This document shows positions 1-7,981 of a DNA stretch of 64,000 bases, one piece after another (position 1 is the stretch's first letter; each line of letters begins with the position of its first letter). The stretch is from Winogradskya consettensis. GTDB taxonomy: Bacteria > Actinomycetota > Actinomycetes > Mycobacteriales > Micromonosporaceae. The stretch is taken from NCBI RefSeq assembly GCF_018332715.1, contig NZ_BOQP01000005.1:1-64000 (forward strand), given 5' to 3'. The position numbers were made by a program, and so were the translations under genes. The notes beneath the pieces are model-generated. The model did not search any database. It was not told the origin of the DNA and was given only the letters and a program-made list of their open reading frames with translations.

Positions 1-34
1 CAATTTAGTTGTGCACAACTAAATTGTGCACAAC
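1..34. promoter_or_regulatory. 26-bp perfect palindrome, candidate MarR-type operator
   Basis: Bases 1-26 form a perfect palindrome with arms CAATTTAGTTG and CAACTAAATTG around TGCA. Part of it (TGCACAAC) is repeated at 27-34. It is AT-rich in otherwise GC-rich DNA. Shape and sequence resemble MarR/OhrR-family operators, but the regulated gene would lie left of the window. Seen: the palindrome. Inferred: the regulator family. Confidence 0.5.
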
Positions 35-43
35 CTAAGCGGC

Positions 44-210
44 CGGTAGCCGGCGGCGGGCCGGTAGCCGACGGCGGGTGGCCGGTAGCCGACGGCGGGT
101 GGGCGGGTAGCCGACGGCGGGTGGGCGGGTAGCCGACGGCGGGTGGGCGGGTAGCCGGTAGTCGGCGGCGGGTAGCCGGTGGCGGGTAGCGGGTAGCCGG
201 CGGCGGAGGG
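44..210. repeat. 22-bp GC-rich minisatellite
   Basis: Tandem copies of a unit beginning GTAGCCGACGGCGGGTGG start near 64, 85, 107, 129 and 151, so the period is 21-22 bp. Decayed copies lie on both sides. The near-22-bp period is not a multiple of three, so the array is unlikely to be a coding repeat; open frames across it look accidental. Confidence 0.8.
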
Positions 211-718
211 GACGCCGAAGGCCGGGACGCCGGGTCGCACACCACCAGCTCTCCGTCACCCCGCCCTCGCGGCATCGGACGAGACCGGGGCCGGGCAGCG
301 CTCACCGAGGTGCGCCGTGGCGGATACCCAAGGTGACAGAATCGTTTATGCCTGGCCCCGGACCGAGCTCCCGCGCTCAGATGCAAGAGCCCGTCCGGCG
401 GGAAGCAGAAGCGGGCTGGGCCGAGGAGAGCGAAGGCGTCGTGTGGGGCCGCGGATTTGTCCACAGAGGTCGAACCGACTTGGTGACGCCGCGTCACCTC
501 CGTCGTGGGTATCAGCGGTAGGCGGTTTGTAAGGGTGTGAAGTTCGCCAGAAATTGCGTCAAGGCCTCAGGTAGCGCAACTTCTGGCGACATCGGCTGTC
601 AACCGTGACCCAATCATGTCTGAGCACATCAGATATACCTTCCGAGCGACGTGACCATCCGTAACGACGCCAAAAGCCAAGGCCGGAATCCGTCCCACGA
701 AGGGCACCTACGCAAGCA
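211..718. other. Intergenic, no supported gene
   Basis: Short open frames exist at 317-532 and 333-521, but they lack convincing ribosome sites and their translations are arginine-rich low-complexity sequence. The only structure seen is the inverted repeat at 545-588. Confidence 0.5.
545..588. repeat. Inverted repeat, 14-bp arms
   Basis: CGCCAGAAATTGCG at 545-558 pairs with CGCAACTTCTGGCG at 575-588 with one G-T mismatch, leaving a 16-nt loop. There is no T-run, so its role is unknown: hairpin, protein site or remnant of a mobile element. Confidence 0.5.
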
Positions 719-754
719 AAGGCGCCCGGCAGGGAAGCCCCAGCCGGGCGTCTT
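719..754 (-). terminator. Terminator of the hydrazine-type operon
   Basis: A 12-bp stem with one mismatch (AAGACGCCCGGC against GCCGGGCGCCTT read on the minus strand) is followed by TTTG. It starts about 30 bp after the stop codon at 785 and points the right way to end the minus-strand operon. Confidence 0.6.
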
Positions 755-784
755 GCAGCAGAGCGGAGCCTGGCCGGCGTGACG

Positions 785-1237
785 TCAGGCGCGGGTCAGT
801 TCCATCACCCAGTTGGTCTCCCAGGTGGCGCCGTCGTCGGTGGAGAAGGCCTGTTCCCAGCGGGCCGTCTCCACCGTGATGCCGGACCAGATGAAGCGCA
901 CCCGGACCGGCGTCCCGCCCTCCGTGTCGTCGCCGTAGAACGTGCCGACGCCGTCCGTGAACGTGCCCGTGATGGCTGGGAAGAGGCGGCCGGTGTCGCT
1001 GGTCGTCCAGTGCAGCGACCAATGGGACGCGGCGGGGTCCCAGAGTCGCAGGGTGAGACCTGAGGCTTCGCCCGGGCCGAAGGTGATCTCGTCGATGTTG
1101 GCGGCGCCGCCGAAGAGGGGGGTGATCAGGGCGGTGGAGGGGAATTCGTCCCAGTCCTCGCAGGCGGCGAGGCGTTCACGGAGGCGTCTGTTGTGGACGT
1201 GCCAGTTGCCGTGGAGGAAGTCGAAGTCGTGTTCCAT
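785..1237 (-). CDS. DUF1579-like small protein
   Basis: This 150-residue protein has the N-terminal pattern FDFLHGNWHVHNRRL and repeated beta-strand-like segments with Trp and Thr. It resembles the lipocalin-like DUF1579 group of uncharacterised cytosolic proteins. No signal peptide or membrane segment is visible. The start ATG shares its A with the TGA of the upstream ATP-grasp gene (TGATG), which fixes the start and implies translational coupling. It is the last gene of the 13-gene operon. A beta-barrel that binds a pathway intermediate is possible but unproven. The same frame stays open far upstream inside the ATP-grasp gene; that part is a shadow. Confidence 0.75.
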   Translation of the reverse strand: MEHDFDFLHGNWHVHNRRLRERLAACEDWDEFPSTALITPLFGGAANIDEITFGPGEASGLTLRLWDPAASHWSLHWTTSDTGRLFPAITGTFTDGVGTFYGDDTEGGTPVRVRFIWSGITVETARWEQAFSTDDGATWETNWVMELTRA

Positions 1238-2481
1238 CAGGCCAGCTTGTATTCCAGGGCATCGCCTGCACAATCCAGTGCCGTCTCGCAGGAGGCGCGG
1301 GTGGGGCCGGTTGCCACGGCGTACGCGATTCTGCCCCAGACCGTGCCCTTCGGTGGCGGCGAGACCACCGCGCCGACGGCCGCGATGGGAGCCGCGCGGG
1401 TGATCGACGGGGGTAGGGCTGCCTCCTGGAAGCCGATCGCGCCCAGGGTTGTGTCCTCCTCGTCGACGTAGAAGAAGCGGACGCCGGCGACCTGATGGCG
1501 GTCCGAGCCGAGCTCCAGGGGGAGGCCGCACGCGGCTTGGGCGGCGATTCTGCCCGGGTCGATGCCGGTGGACAGGAGGCCCAGGTATGGGATCAGGTCG
1601 CCGCCCAGGCGGCCGTTGACCTCGATCAGGGAGGGGCCGTCCGCGGTGAGCATGAACTCGGTGTGGGTCCAGCCGTCGCGGAAGCCGAGTGCGGTGTGGG
1701 CTTCCTGCAGAACAGAAGAGAAACGCTCGTCGCTGAGGAGAGGGTCGTGGGCGTCGACGAAATGGCCGACTTCTTCGGCGTACGGTGGGAATCCGACGAC
1801 CTTGCGCCCGATGAAGAGTGGGGTGACGACGCCGGCCTGGATGACCGCGTCGACGCTGATCTCCTCGCCCGTCACACATTGCTCGACCAGGACCGGGTCG
1901 TCGGTGCTGTAGTGGACGGGGTCGGGTGCGGTGGTGTCGCGGGTGAAGGCGAACTGAGACCGTAGTTCGGCGGCGTTGTCGACGCGGACGACGCCGAGGC
2001 TGGCGCCGAGGCCGCGGGGTTTGAGGACCGCCGGGTAGCCGACGGATTCCGCGGCGGCGAGTGCGCCGGCTAGGTCGCGGACCGCCACCGAGCGGGGTTG
2101 GGCGACACCGGTGCCGGTCAGCGCCGCACGGGTCTGGGCCTTGTCTCGCAGGCGCCAGAGCACGTCCGGGTCGCCGTTGGGCAGGCCGAGTGCCTGGGCG
2201 ATGAACGACGTGGCATGGATGCGGCCCTCGTCCCAGCACAGCACCCCGGCAAAGGGGGAGTCAGCTTGCAGGGGCAGGGCGGCGCGAGCCATGGCCGGGC
2301 CGTCGATGGTGCTGGGCAGGACCGTCCAGCCGGTGAGGTACTGCTTTTCCCAGGCCGGCTCGACGGTGTGGAACAGGTGGACGCGGAAGTTGCCGGCGAT
2401 CGAGGCGAGCAGGTATTCGCGGAAGGGTTGCCAACCGCTGGCGACCAGCAGCAGCCGTGGACGTGAGTCGGTGTCCGTCAT
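1237..2481 (-). CDS. ATP-grasp carboxylate-amine ligase
   Basis: A 414-residue ATP-grasp enzyme. ATP-binding segments are visible as PAVLKPRGLGASLGVV (about 150-165) and VLVEQCVTGEEISVDAV. The metal/phosphate segment is LIEVNGRLGGDLIPY. Family members activate a carboxylate as acyl phosphate and join it to an amine, often an amino acid. Substrates cannot be read from sequence. It is the second ATP-grasp enzyme in this operon (the other is at 6736-7980), so two amide or hydrazide bonds could be made without an NRPS. The gene starts 13 bp after the antiporter gene and overlaps the next gene by one base. Confidence 0.85.
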   Translation of the reverse strand: MTDTDSRPRLLLVASGWQPFREYLLASIAGNFRVHLFHTVEPAWEKQYLTGWTVLPSTIDGPAMARAALPLQADSPFAGVLCWDEGRIHATSFIAQALGLPNGDPDVLWRLRDKAQTRAALTGTGVAQPRSVAVRDLAGALAAAESVGYPAVLKPRGLGASLGVVRVDNAAELRSQFAFTRDTTAPDPVHYSTDDPVLVEQCVTGEEISVDAVIQAGVVTPLFIGRKVVGFPPYAEEVGHFVDAHDPLLSDERFSSVLQEAHTALGFRDGWTHTEFMLTADGPSLIEVNGRLGGDLIPYLGLLSTGIDPGRIAAQAACGLPLELGSDRHQVAGVRFFYVDEEDTTLGAIGFQEAALPPSITRAAPIAAVGAVVSPPPKGTVWGRIAYAVATGPTRASCETALDCAGDALEYKLA

Positions 2482-2494
2482 CAGGGTACCTTTC

Positions 2495-3796
2495 TCAGAC
2501 CGCGAGGGTCTGTTCGCGGACGCGGTCGTCGGTGGTGACCGGGATGTGCCGGACCGTGCGGCGCAGCAGGACCGGGGCCATCAGCGAGGTCACGAGGGCG
2601 ACCAGCACGATGACGGTGAACATGGCGGGGGTGAGGACGCCGAGCCGCAGCCCGACGGTGGCCACGATGATCTCGATGACCCCGCGGGCGTTCAGGCCGG
2701 CGCCGACCGCCAGGCCCTCCCAGTGGCTGAGGCGGGCGATGCGGGCGCCGACGTAGGCACCGACGAACTTGCCGCCGATCGCCACCGCGAGGACCACGAG
2801 CGCCACCAGCAGCACACCCGGCTCGGCGAGCAGGGTCAGGTTCATCTGGAGACCCACGGTGGCGAAGAACAGGGGTGCGAGAACGGCCAGGACGACCGTA
2901 CGCAGCGGCACGAGCCGGCGATGGTTGAGCATTCCCGTCGAGCCGAGCAGCATCCCGCCCAAGAATGCGCCGACCACCGGTTCCATCTTCAGAGCGTGGG
3001 TGAGTGCCGCGAGCAGGACGACCACGACGACGCAGAACGCGGTGTCGAGGCCGGGCTCGTCGCGCCGATCGAGGTAGCGCAGCGCGGGGCGCAGCAACGC
3101 CCGGCCCAGGGTCAGCGACAGGCCGATCAGCGCGACGAGCAGCCCGACGGACAGCGCGAGGTCGGGGCCGTGCCAGCCGGTGGTCGCCATCGCGGACGCG
3201 ACGGACAGCAGGAGCCAGCCGACGATGTCGTCGAGCACCGCGGCGCCGATGATGAGCTGGCCGATGTCGCGGTGCAGCAGTCGCATCTCCAGCAGTGTCT
3301 TGGCGATGACCGGGATCGCGCTGACCGCCATCGCGACGCCGAGGAACAGCGCGAAGACCGGGCGCTGCCCCGGATCGGCCAGCGCCGAACCGGGCAGCAG
3401 GGCACCGAGGGCCAGGCCGCCGGCGAGCGGGACGAGCAGGCCGCTGCCGCTGACCCAGAGCGCGGTGCCGGGGCGGCGGCGCAGCAGTGACAGGTCGAGC
3501 TGCGAGCCGGTGACGCCGACGAGCAGGAGTACGCCGATCTGCCCGACGGCGTCGACGAGATGCCGCTGCTCGCTGTCCTGGAGCATCAGCAGGTGCGACA
3601 CCGATGGCGCGAGATTGCCGAGCAGGGACGGTCCGAGCAGCACGCCCGCGGTCAGCTCGCCGACCAGCGCCGGCATCCCGAGGCGCAGCGCGAGCCGGCC
3701 GAGCACCAGCGCGATCCCGAGCAGCAGCCCCACCTGCAGCAGGAAGAGCAGCAGTTGATGGGCGGCGAGCGGGGTGTACGAGGCCGACAGGTTCAT
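2495..3796 (-). CDS. Kef/NapA-type cation:proton antiporter
   Basis: A 433-residue integral membrane protein of the CPA2 Na+(K+)/H+ exchanger family, with about 12 hydrophobic helices. The conserved early segment GELTAGVLLGPSLLGN and a later AFLGGMLLGSTG are visible. No C-terminal RCK/TrkA nucleotide-binding domain follows. The start overlaps the stop of the solute-binding-like gene as ATGA. Inside a biosynthetic operon such antiporters are usually taken as exporters or self-protection functions, but ion homeostasis is equally possible. The ATG at 3796 is chosen because translation upstream in this frame is only a shadow of the binding-protein gene. Confidence 0.85.
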   Translation of the reverse strand: MNLSASYTPLAAHQLLLFLLQVGLLLGIALVLGRLALRLGMPALVGELTAGVLLGPSLLGNLAPSVSHLLMLQDSEQRHLVDAVGQIGVLLLVGVTGSQLDLSLLRRRPGTALWVSGSGLLVPLAGGLALGALLPGSALADPGQRPVFALFLGVAMAVSAIPVIAKTLLEMRLLHRDIGQLIIGAAVLDDIVGWLLLSVASAMATTGWHGPDLALSVGLLVALIGLSLTLGRALLRPALRYLDRRDEPGLDTAFCVVVVVLLAALTHALKMEPVVGAFLGGMLLGSTGMLNHRRLVPLRTVVLAVLAPLFFATVGLQMNLTLLAEPGVLLVALVVLAVAIGGKFVGAYVGARIARLSHWEGLAVGAGLNARGVIEIIVATVGLRLGVLTPAMFTVIVLVALVTSLMAPVLLRRTVRHIPVTTDDRVREQTLAV

Positions 3797-5610
3797 GCCG
3801 CGTCGCCATCCCCAGCGTAGTACCACTTCTCCGGGTTGATCATGCCGAACGGGTTGACCTCGAAACCGCGCAGCCGCTCGTCGACCTCGAAGAGCCGGAT
3901 CGGGAAGTTCGGCGTGAAGATCACCGGGACCTGCTCGGCGATGTAGTCCTGGTATTCGTAGAGCACGTCGAGGTCGTCGGAGGTGACCGTGCGCTCGATG
4001 AGCTCGTCGGCGCGGGCGTCGCTCCAGTGGCCGAAGTTGCCGCCGGCGCCCGTACCGAACAGGATCTCGCCGCTCGGGTGGTGGTAGGCCCACCCCCCGT
4101 TCCAGCAGCACATCTCCCACAGGCAGGGGCTGTCCGGGCCGGGCTCGCACGGCGCGTCCTCGGCGACGAGGACCGAGCCGTAGACCTCCTCGAGCCGGAC
4201 GTCGATGCCGGCCAGCGCCGCGTCGCGCCGGAACGCCGTCATCAGCCGGGTCAGCGCCGGGCGGCCCTCGACGTAGCGCAGGAGCACGCTCATCGGGGTG
4301 CCGGCGGGGATGCCCGCGCCCGCCTGGCCGGGGCCGGTGCCCGGGTTCACGCAGATCGCCGGGAAGACCGAGGTGTCCCAGCCGTTGTCGTCGAGGAACT
4401 GCTTGGCGCGGGCCGGATCGAACGGCAAGGGCCACGCGCCTTCGCGTTGCCTCGGCGAGACGAGGTCGGTGACGGGCAGCATCGGGACAGGACCGTTCTG
4501 CCGGTACGCGTACCCGTGATAGATGTCGCGGACCGCCGAGTCCTGATCGAGGCAGCTCTGCAGTGCCCGCCGGAAGTACGGCTGGGCGAAGATCTTCCCG
4601 GCGACCGTCGGGTTGTTGTAGTTCAGGCAGAAGTAACGGATGCAGTACGCGACCTGCGGCACCATCCGGTAGTCGGGCGCGAGCGGGTTCGCGGCGCCGC
4701 TGGTCGGATCGTCGGTCGCCTCGGTCGTGAAGCTCAGCGGCAGATACCCGACCTGGATGCCCTTGTCGGCGGTGGGCCCTTTGCGCAACATCTCGTACTG
4801 CTCGTCGTCGGAGAACGTCGGCACCTGGCGGAACTCGTCGAGGTGCGGCTTGTCGGGCCCGGAGTACGCCTCGTTGGGCACGAACGTGACGACGCCTTCG
4901 AGCGTGTAGCTCTTCAACCGCCACGGCCCGCTGACGATGCTCCAGATCGGGCTGTCCGCCCACTTCGTCCGGTGCTCGTTGGTCTCCGAGATGATGTTGC
5001 CCTGGGCGGACATCAGGAAGTCGTAGACCGCGGGTACGTCGGCCACGTCCCCCGACGCGTTGGCCGGCCCGGCGTCGGTGCGGTCCCACGCGTGCGGCAT
5101 CGGCGTGATCGTGCTGAGCTGGTTCATCAGCACCCACTTGCGCGAGTACACCTTGTCGAACGTGAAGTAGACGGTGTCCTCGGCCGTCTTGCCGTAGTCG
5201 ACGAGGTTGTCGGGGAAGTATCCCGGGACGTACTCGCCGTACCTGTCTCCCTTGATCTTCATGAGGTTGACCCAGAAAAGGACGTTGTCGGCGCACAGGC
5301 TCTCGCCGTTCGACCACTTCCACGGCTTGACCCGGATCGTGACCGTGCGGCCGTCCTCGCTCCACTGCGGTGCCTCGCCGATGCTCTGGTCGTAGTCGAC
5401 CTCGGGCGTGCCCCGGCTGCCGAAGTAGAACAGCGGCCGGTACATCAGCATCTGGAATTCGAGGATGTTGCGGGTGCCCATCCGCTCGGCCGGGGTGAAC
5501 GGGAAGATCACCGCCGGCGGGAAGCCCGGGGCGCACGCCCACGTGACCGTCCCGCCCTTGCGGGGACTCGTCGGCGCGGTGCTGACCGCGGGCTTGTGGG
5601 CGGTCGTCAT
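3793..5610 (-). CDS. Family 5 solute-binding-like protein without signal peptide
   Basis: This 605-residue protein matches the extracellular solute-binding family 5 (peptide/nickel binding proteins of ABC importers). The typical order is seen: TVTWACAPGFPP, MYRPLFYFGSRGTP, KPWKWSNGESLCADNVLFWV and GGNFGHWSDARADELI. The N-terminus is a soluble Thr/Pro-rich stretch (MTTAHKPAVSTAP), with no hydrophobic core, Tat motif or lipobox Cys. No permease or ATPase gene of this importer family lies nearby. The start is the ATGA overlap with the preceding gene; translation further upstream is a shadow. A cytosolic binding or scaffold protein, or an enzyme built on this fold, is possible. Confidence 0.85.
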   Translation of the reverse strand: MTTAHKPAVSTAPTSPRKGGTVTWACAPGFPPAVIFPFTPAERMGTRNILEFQMLMYRPLFYFGSRGTPEVDYDQSIGEAPQWSEDGRTVTIRVKPWKWSNGESLCADNVLFWVNLMKIKGDRYGEYVPGYFPDNLVDYGKTAEDTVYFTFDKVYSRKWVLMNQLSTITPMPHAWDRTDAGPANASGDVADVPAVYDFLMSAQGNIISETNEHRTKWADSPIWSIVSGPWRLKSYTLEGVVTFVPNEAYSGPDKPHLDEFRQVPTFSDDEQYEMLRKGPTADKGIQVGYLPLSFTTEATDDPTSGAANPLAPDYRMVPQVAYCIRYFCLNYNNPTVAGKIFAQPYFRRALQSCLDQDSAVRDIYHGYAYRQNGPVPMLPVTDLVSPRQREGAWPLPFDPARAKQFLDDNGWDTSVFPAICVNPGTGPGQAGAGIPAGTPMSVLLRYVEGRPALTRLMTAFRRDAALAGIDVRLEEVYGSVLVAEDAPCEPGPDSPCLWEMCCWNGGWAYHHPSGEILFGTGAGGNFGHWSDARADELIERTVTSDDLDVLYEYQDYIAEQVPVIFTPNFPIRLFEVDERLRGFEVNPFGMINPEKWYYAGDGDAA

Positions 5611-5939
5611 CGGATCTCCTCCAGCCAGGATTCGCCGCTGCCGGCGTTGGTCCCGTAGCGCTCCCACGTCTCGTGCAGCCGGACCCGGCCGTCGGGGAGC
5701 AGGTGCGGGGTGCTCCGGCAACTGCCGGAGACGATCTCGCCGTCGTCGAGGACCATGCTGTAGGCGAACCGCAGCGTGCCGTCCACCGCGCACGTCCCGG
5801 TCAGCGCGCCGCGCCGCGCGTGCCCGCCGAGGAAGTGACCCCAGAGCAGGTCACCCTCCTGGCGGTAGTACGCGACCCGGTTCTTCGCGTCGTCCTCCGC
5901 GGGCCGGAACCGCCGCCCGTCGTAGTCGATGGTGGTCAT
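5607..5939 (-). CDS. Small protein of the so-called n-acetylglutamate synthase-like family
   Basis: A 110-residue protein with the pattern YDGRRFRP near the N-terminus, then YYRQEGDLLWGHFLGG and CRSTPHLLPDGRVRLHE. This matches a widespread small beta-rich family often labelled n-acetylglutamate synthase in databases. It lacks a GNAT acetyltransferase core, so that label should not be trusted. The start ATG (5939) overlaps the stop of the DDAH-like gene and its own stop overlaps the next start, both as ATGA. A binding or chaperone role in the pathway is a guess. Confidence 0.7.
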   Translation of the reverse strand: MTTIDYDGRRFRPAEDDAKNRVAYYRQEGDLLWGHFLGGHARRGALTGTCAVDGTLRFAYSMVLDDGEIVSGSCRSTPHLLPDGRVRLHETWERYGTNAGSGESWLEEIR

Positions 5940-6739
5940 GACTCGCGCACCTCCAGGACGCAGCACTTGGCGCTGCCGCCCGCCTTGAGCAACTCGGAAA
6001 GGTCGATGCCGATGGGTACGAAGCCCCGCGCGGACAGCTCCCGTGCGAGGTGGACGGCCTGCGGGGCGAGCAGCACGTTGCGGCCGTCGGACACGGCGTT
6101 GAGCCCGAACACCTCCGCGTCCTGCTCGTCGGCCAGCACGGCGTCCGGGTAGAGCCGGCGCAGCACGTCCTGGCTGCGCGCGGAGAACGCCGCGGGGTAG
6201 TACATGATCTGGTCGTCGTCGAGCACGGCCAGCGCGGTGTCGAGGTGGTAGAACCGCGGGTCGACGAGGTGCAGGCCGATCACCTGGCGGTCCAGGACCC
6301 GGGCCGCCTCCTCGTGGGCGCGGGCGTCGGTGCGGAACCCGGTGCCGGCGAGGATCCGGTCACCGGCGGCGAGCAGGTCGCCCTCCCCCTCGTTGACGTG
6401 GTCCGCGTCGTGCACCGGGAAGCCGTGCGTGCGGAACCATTCCGCGTACGCGGGCCCCTCGGCGGCTCGTTGCGCATGGCGGAACCGCGCGCTGTACACG
6501 CGGCCGCCGACCACGGTGGCGCCGTTCGCGGCGAACACCATGTCGGGCAGGCCGGGCAGCGGATCGATCAGCTCGACGGTGTGACCGAGGCCGATCAGCA
6601 GGCTGCGCAGCCGTTCCCACTGGGCGAGGGCCAGCGCGCCGTCGGTGGGCTTGGCCGGTTCCATCCACGGGTTGATCGAGTAGGTGACGTCGAAATAGGT
6701 CGGCGGGCAGAGCAGGAAGCGCCGGGTACGGGCGGTCAT
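5936..6739 (-). CDS. DDAH/amidinotransferase-type hydrolase
   Basis: A 267-residue member of the arginine deiminase superfamily, closest in look to dimethylarginine dimethylaminohydrolase (DDAH). Visible features are the substrate-loop pattern LPDMVFAANGATV, the catalytic His in FYHLDTALAVL and the C-terminal nucleophile Cys in GGSAKCCVLEVR. Known members hydrolyse N-substituted arginines to citrulline plus an amine, or transfer amidino groups. Beside an amino-acid N-hydroxylase it may process an arginine-derived or guanidino intermediate, or release ornithine/citrulline. It overlaps both neighbours by ATGA. Confidence 0.85.
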   Translation of the reverse strand: MTARTRRFLLCPPTYFDVTYSINPWMEPAKPTDGALALAQWERLRSLLIGLGHTVELIDPLPGLPDMVFAANGATVVGGRVYSARFRHAQRAAEGPAYAEWFRTHGFPVHDADHVNEGEGDLLAAGDRILAGTGFRTDARAHEEAARVLDRQVIGLHLVDPRFYHLDTALAVLDDDQIMYYPAAFSARSQDVLRRLYPDAVLADEQDAEVFGLNAVSDGRNVLLAPQAVHLARELSARGFVPIGIDLSELLKAGGSAKCCVLEVRES

Positions 6740-7980
6740 CGGGCGAACCTCACGGTGATCCGGGACGCGAAGTCGTTCATCGTGTCGACTGCTTCGTCCA
6801 TCGAGTCCCCGGTCGTGCCGAGGAACCCGAGGATCGTGTTGCCGTCGGGCGGGCGGCGGATCAGGTCACCCGGCCTGGCGGTGATCTTGAGGAGGAACAC
6901 CCGCTCCGAGTCGCTGACCTCGGCCGGTACGTCGACGTGCTCGACGACTCCGGCATCGCTGATCAGGCACATCGCCGCGATGTGCGTACCCGTCGGCTGG
7001 TAGTGACGGACCTGGGGGTGCTGCCCGCGGGCGACATCGACCACCGCGTGGATCGGGTCGTAATCCGCGGAGATGCGGGCGATCATGTCCAGGCCACCGC
7101 CACCCACCCGGGCGGCGATCTCCAGCAGGTACGGCTCCCCGTCGTGGAACCGCACCTCGGCGTGCATGACGCTGCGCCGCAGACCCTGGGCGTGCGCACC
7201 GGCCCGGACAGCGCGGTGCACCTTCTCCAGCGTCACGTCGTCCAGCGTTGTCGGCGCGTGGTGCACGTCGTCGTCGAACGTCGCTCCCTCGGCGGTGATC
7301 CGGTCCACGACCGAGCCGAGATAGACCTCGTCGTCCCAGGCGAGCGCCTCGATCAGGTATTCCTTGCCCTCGAGGAACGACTCGACGAGCAGCCCCTGCG
7401 GGCCGAGGTCCAGGCCGGTCGGCTCCGAGGTGGCCCAGAACATCTTCGCGATGCCCTCGCTCGCCTGCTGGAAGCGCCGGCCCAGCTGCTCGGCGTCGTC
7501 GATGCGGAAGACGAAGTTGCTGCCCGCGCCCATCGTCGGCTTGAGGATGACCGGATAGCCGAACTCCTCGGCGGCGGCCAGCGCCTGCTTCTCGTCCTCG
7601 GCGTAGCGGAACCCGGGAATCGGCGCGCCGGCCCGTTCGTGGGCCTGACGCATGAGCAGCTTGTTACGGCTCTGCACGGCCGCCTGCACCGGGATGCCGG
7701 GCAGCCCGAGCGCGTCGGCGACGGCCGCCACGGTGATGACCGCGGACTCGGAGAACGTGATCACGCCGTCGAAGTGCTCCGTGGCGTGCCACTCCTTGGC
7801 GACGGCGATGATGTCGTCGATCTGCTGCGAACCGGCCACCCGGTAACGCTCGGCGGGCCAGAAGTCGTCGGTGCCCTGGCCGTTGAGCACGAACAGCTCG
7901 ACACCGAGCTCCTCGACCTGCCGGTAACGCGAGATGTAGTACTGCAGGTACTGCAGGGTCTCCATCGCGAGCAGTTTCAT
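6736..7980 (-). CDS. ATP-grasp ligase
   Basis: A 414-residue ATP-grasp enzyme, distant from the one at 1237-2481. The ATP site is seen as PVILKPTMGAGSNFVF, LLVESFLEGKEYLIEAL and LLEIAARVGGGGLDM. The N-terminal pre-grasp domain (about 1-110) resembles carboxylate-amine ligases that make dipeptides or activate amino acids. It follows the MetRS-like gene with one base between them and overlaps the DDAH-like gene by 4 nt. It is likely to ligate the product of the N-N forming step to a second amino acid or acyl group; the substrate is unknown. Confidence 0.85.
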   Translation of the reverse strand: MKLLAMETLQYLQYYISRYRQVEELGVELFVLNGQGTDDFWPAERYRVAGSQQIDDIIAVAKEWHATEHFDGVITFSESAVITVAAVADALGLPGIPVQAAVQSRNKLLMRQAHERAGAPIPGFRYAEDEKQALAAAEEFGYPVILKPTMGAGSNFVFRIDDAEQLGRRFQQASEGIAKMFWATSEPTGLDLGPQGLLVESFLEGKEYLIEALAWDDEVYLGSVVDRITAEGATFDDDVHHAPTTLDDVTLEKVHRAVRAGAHAQGLRRSVMHAEVRFHDGEPYLLEIAARVGGGGLDMIARISADYDPIHAVVDVARGQHPQVRHYQPTGTHIAAMCLISDAGVVEHVDVPAEVSDSERVFLLKITARPGDLIRRPPDGNTILGFLGTTGDSMDEAVDTMNDFASRITVRFAR

Positions 7981-7981
7981 G

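Noticed and set aside
44..210. CRISPR array
   Set aside because: The 22-bp units follow each other directly with no unique spacers and no cas genes, so this is a minisatellite.
317..532. Small gene before the first operon
   Set aside because: It has no ribosome site and an Arg-rich translation without predicted structure; another frame is open over the same stretch.
2111..3490. 459-residue open frame on the plus strand
   Set aside because: It runs antisense through two genes with clear families (ATP-grasp and antiporter), and the translation is low complexity.
3604..5658. 684-residue open frame on the plus strand
   Set aside because: It is antisense to the solute-binding-like gene, which has a clear family match.
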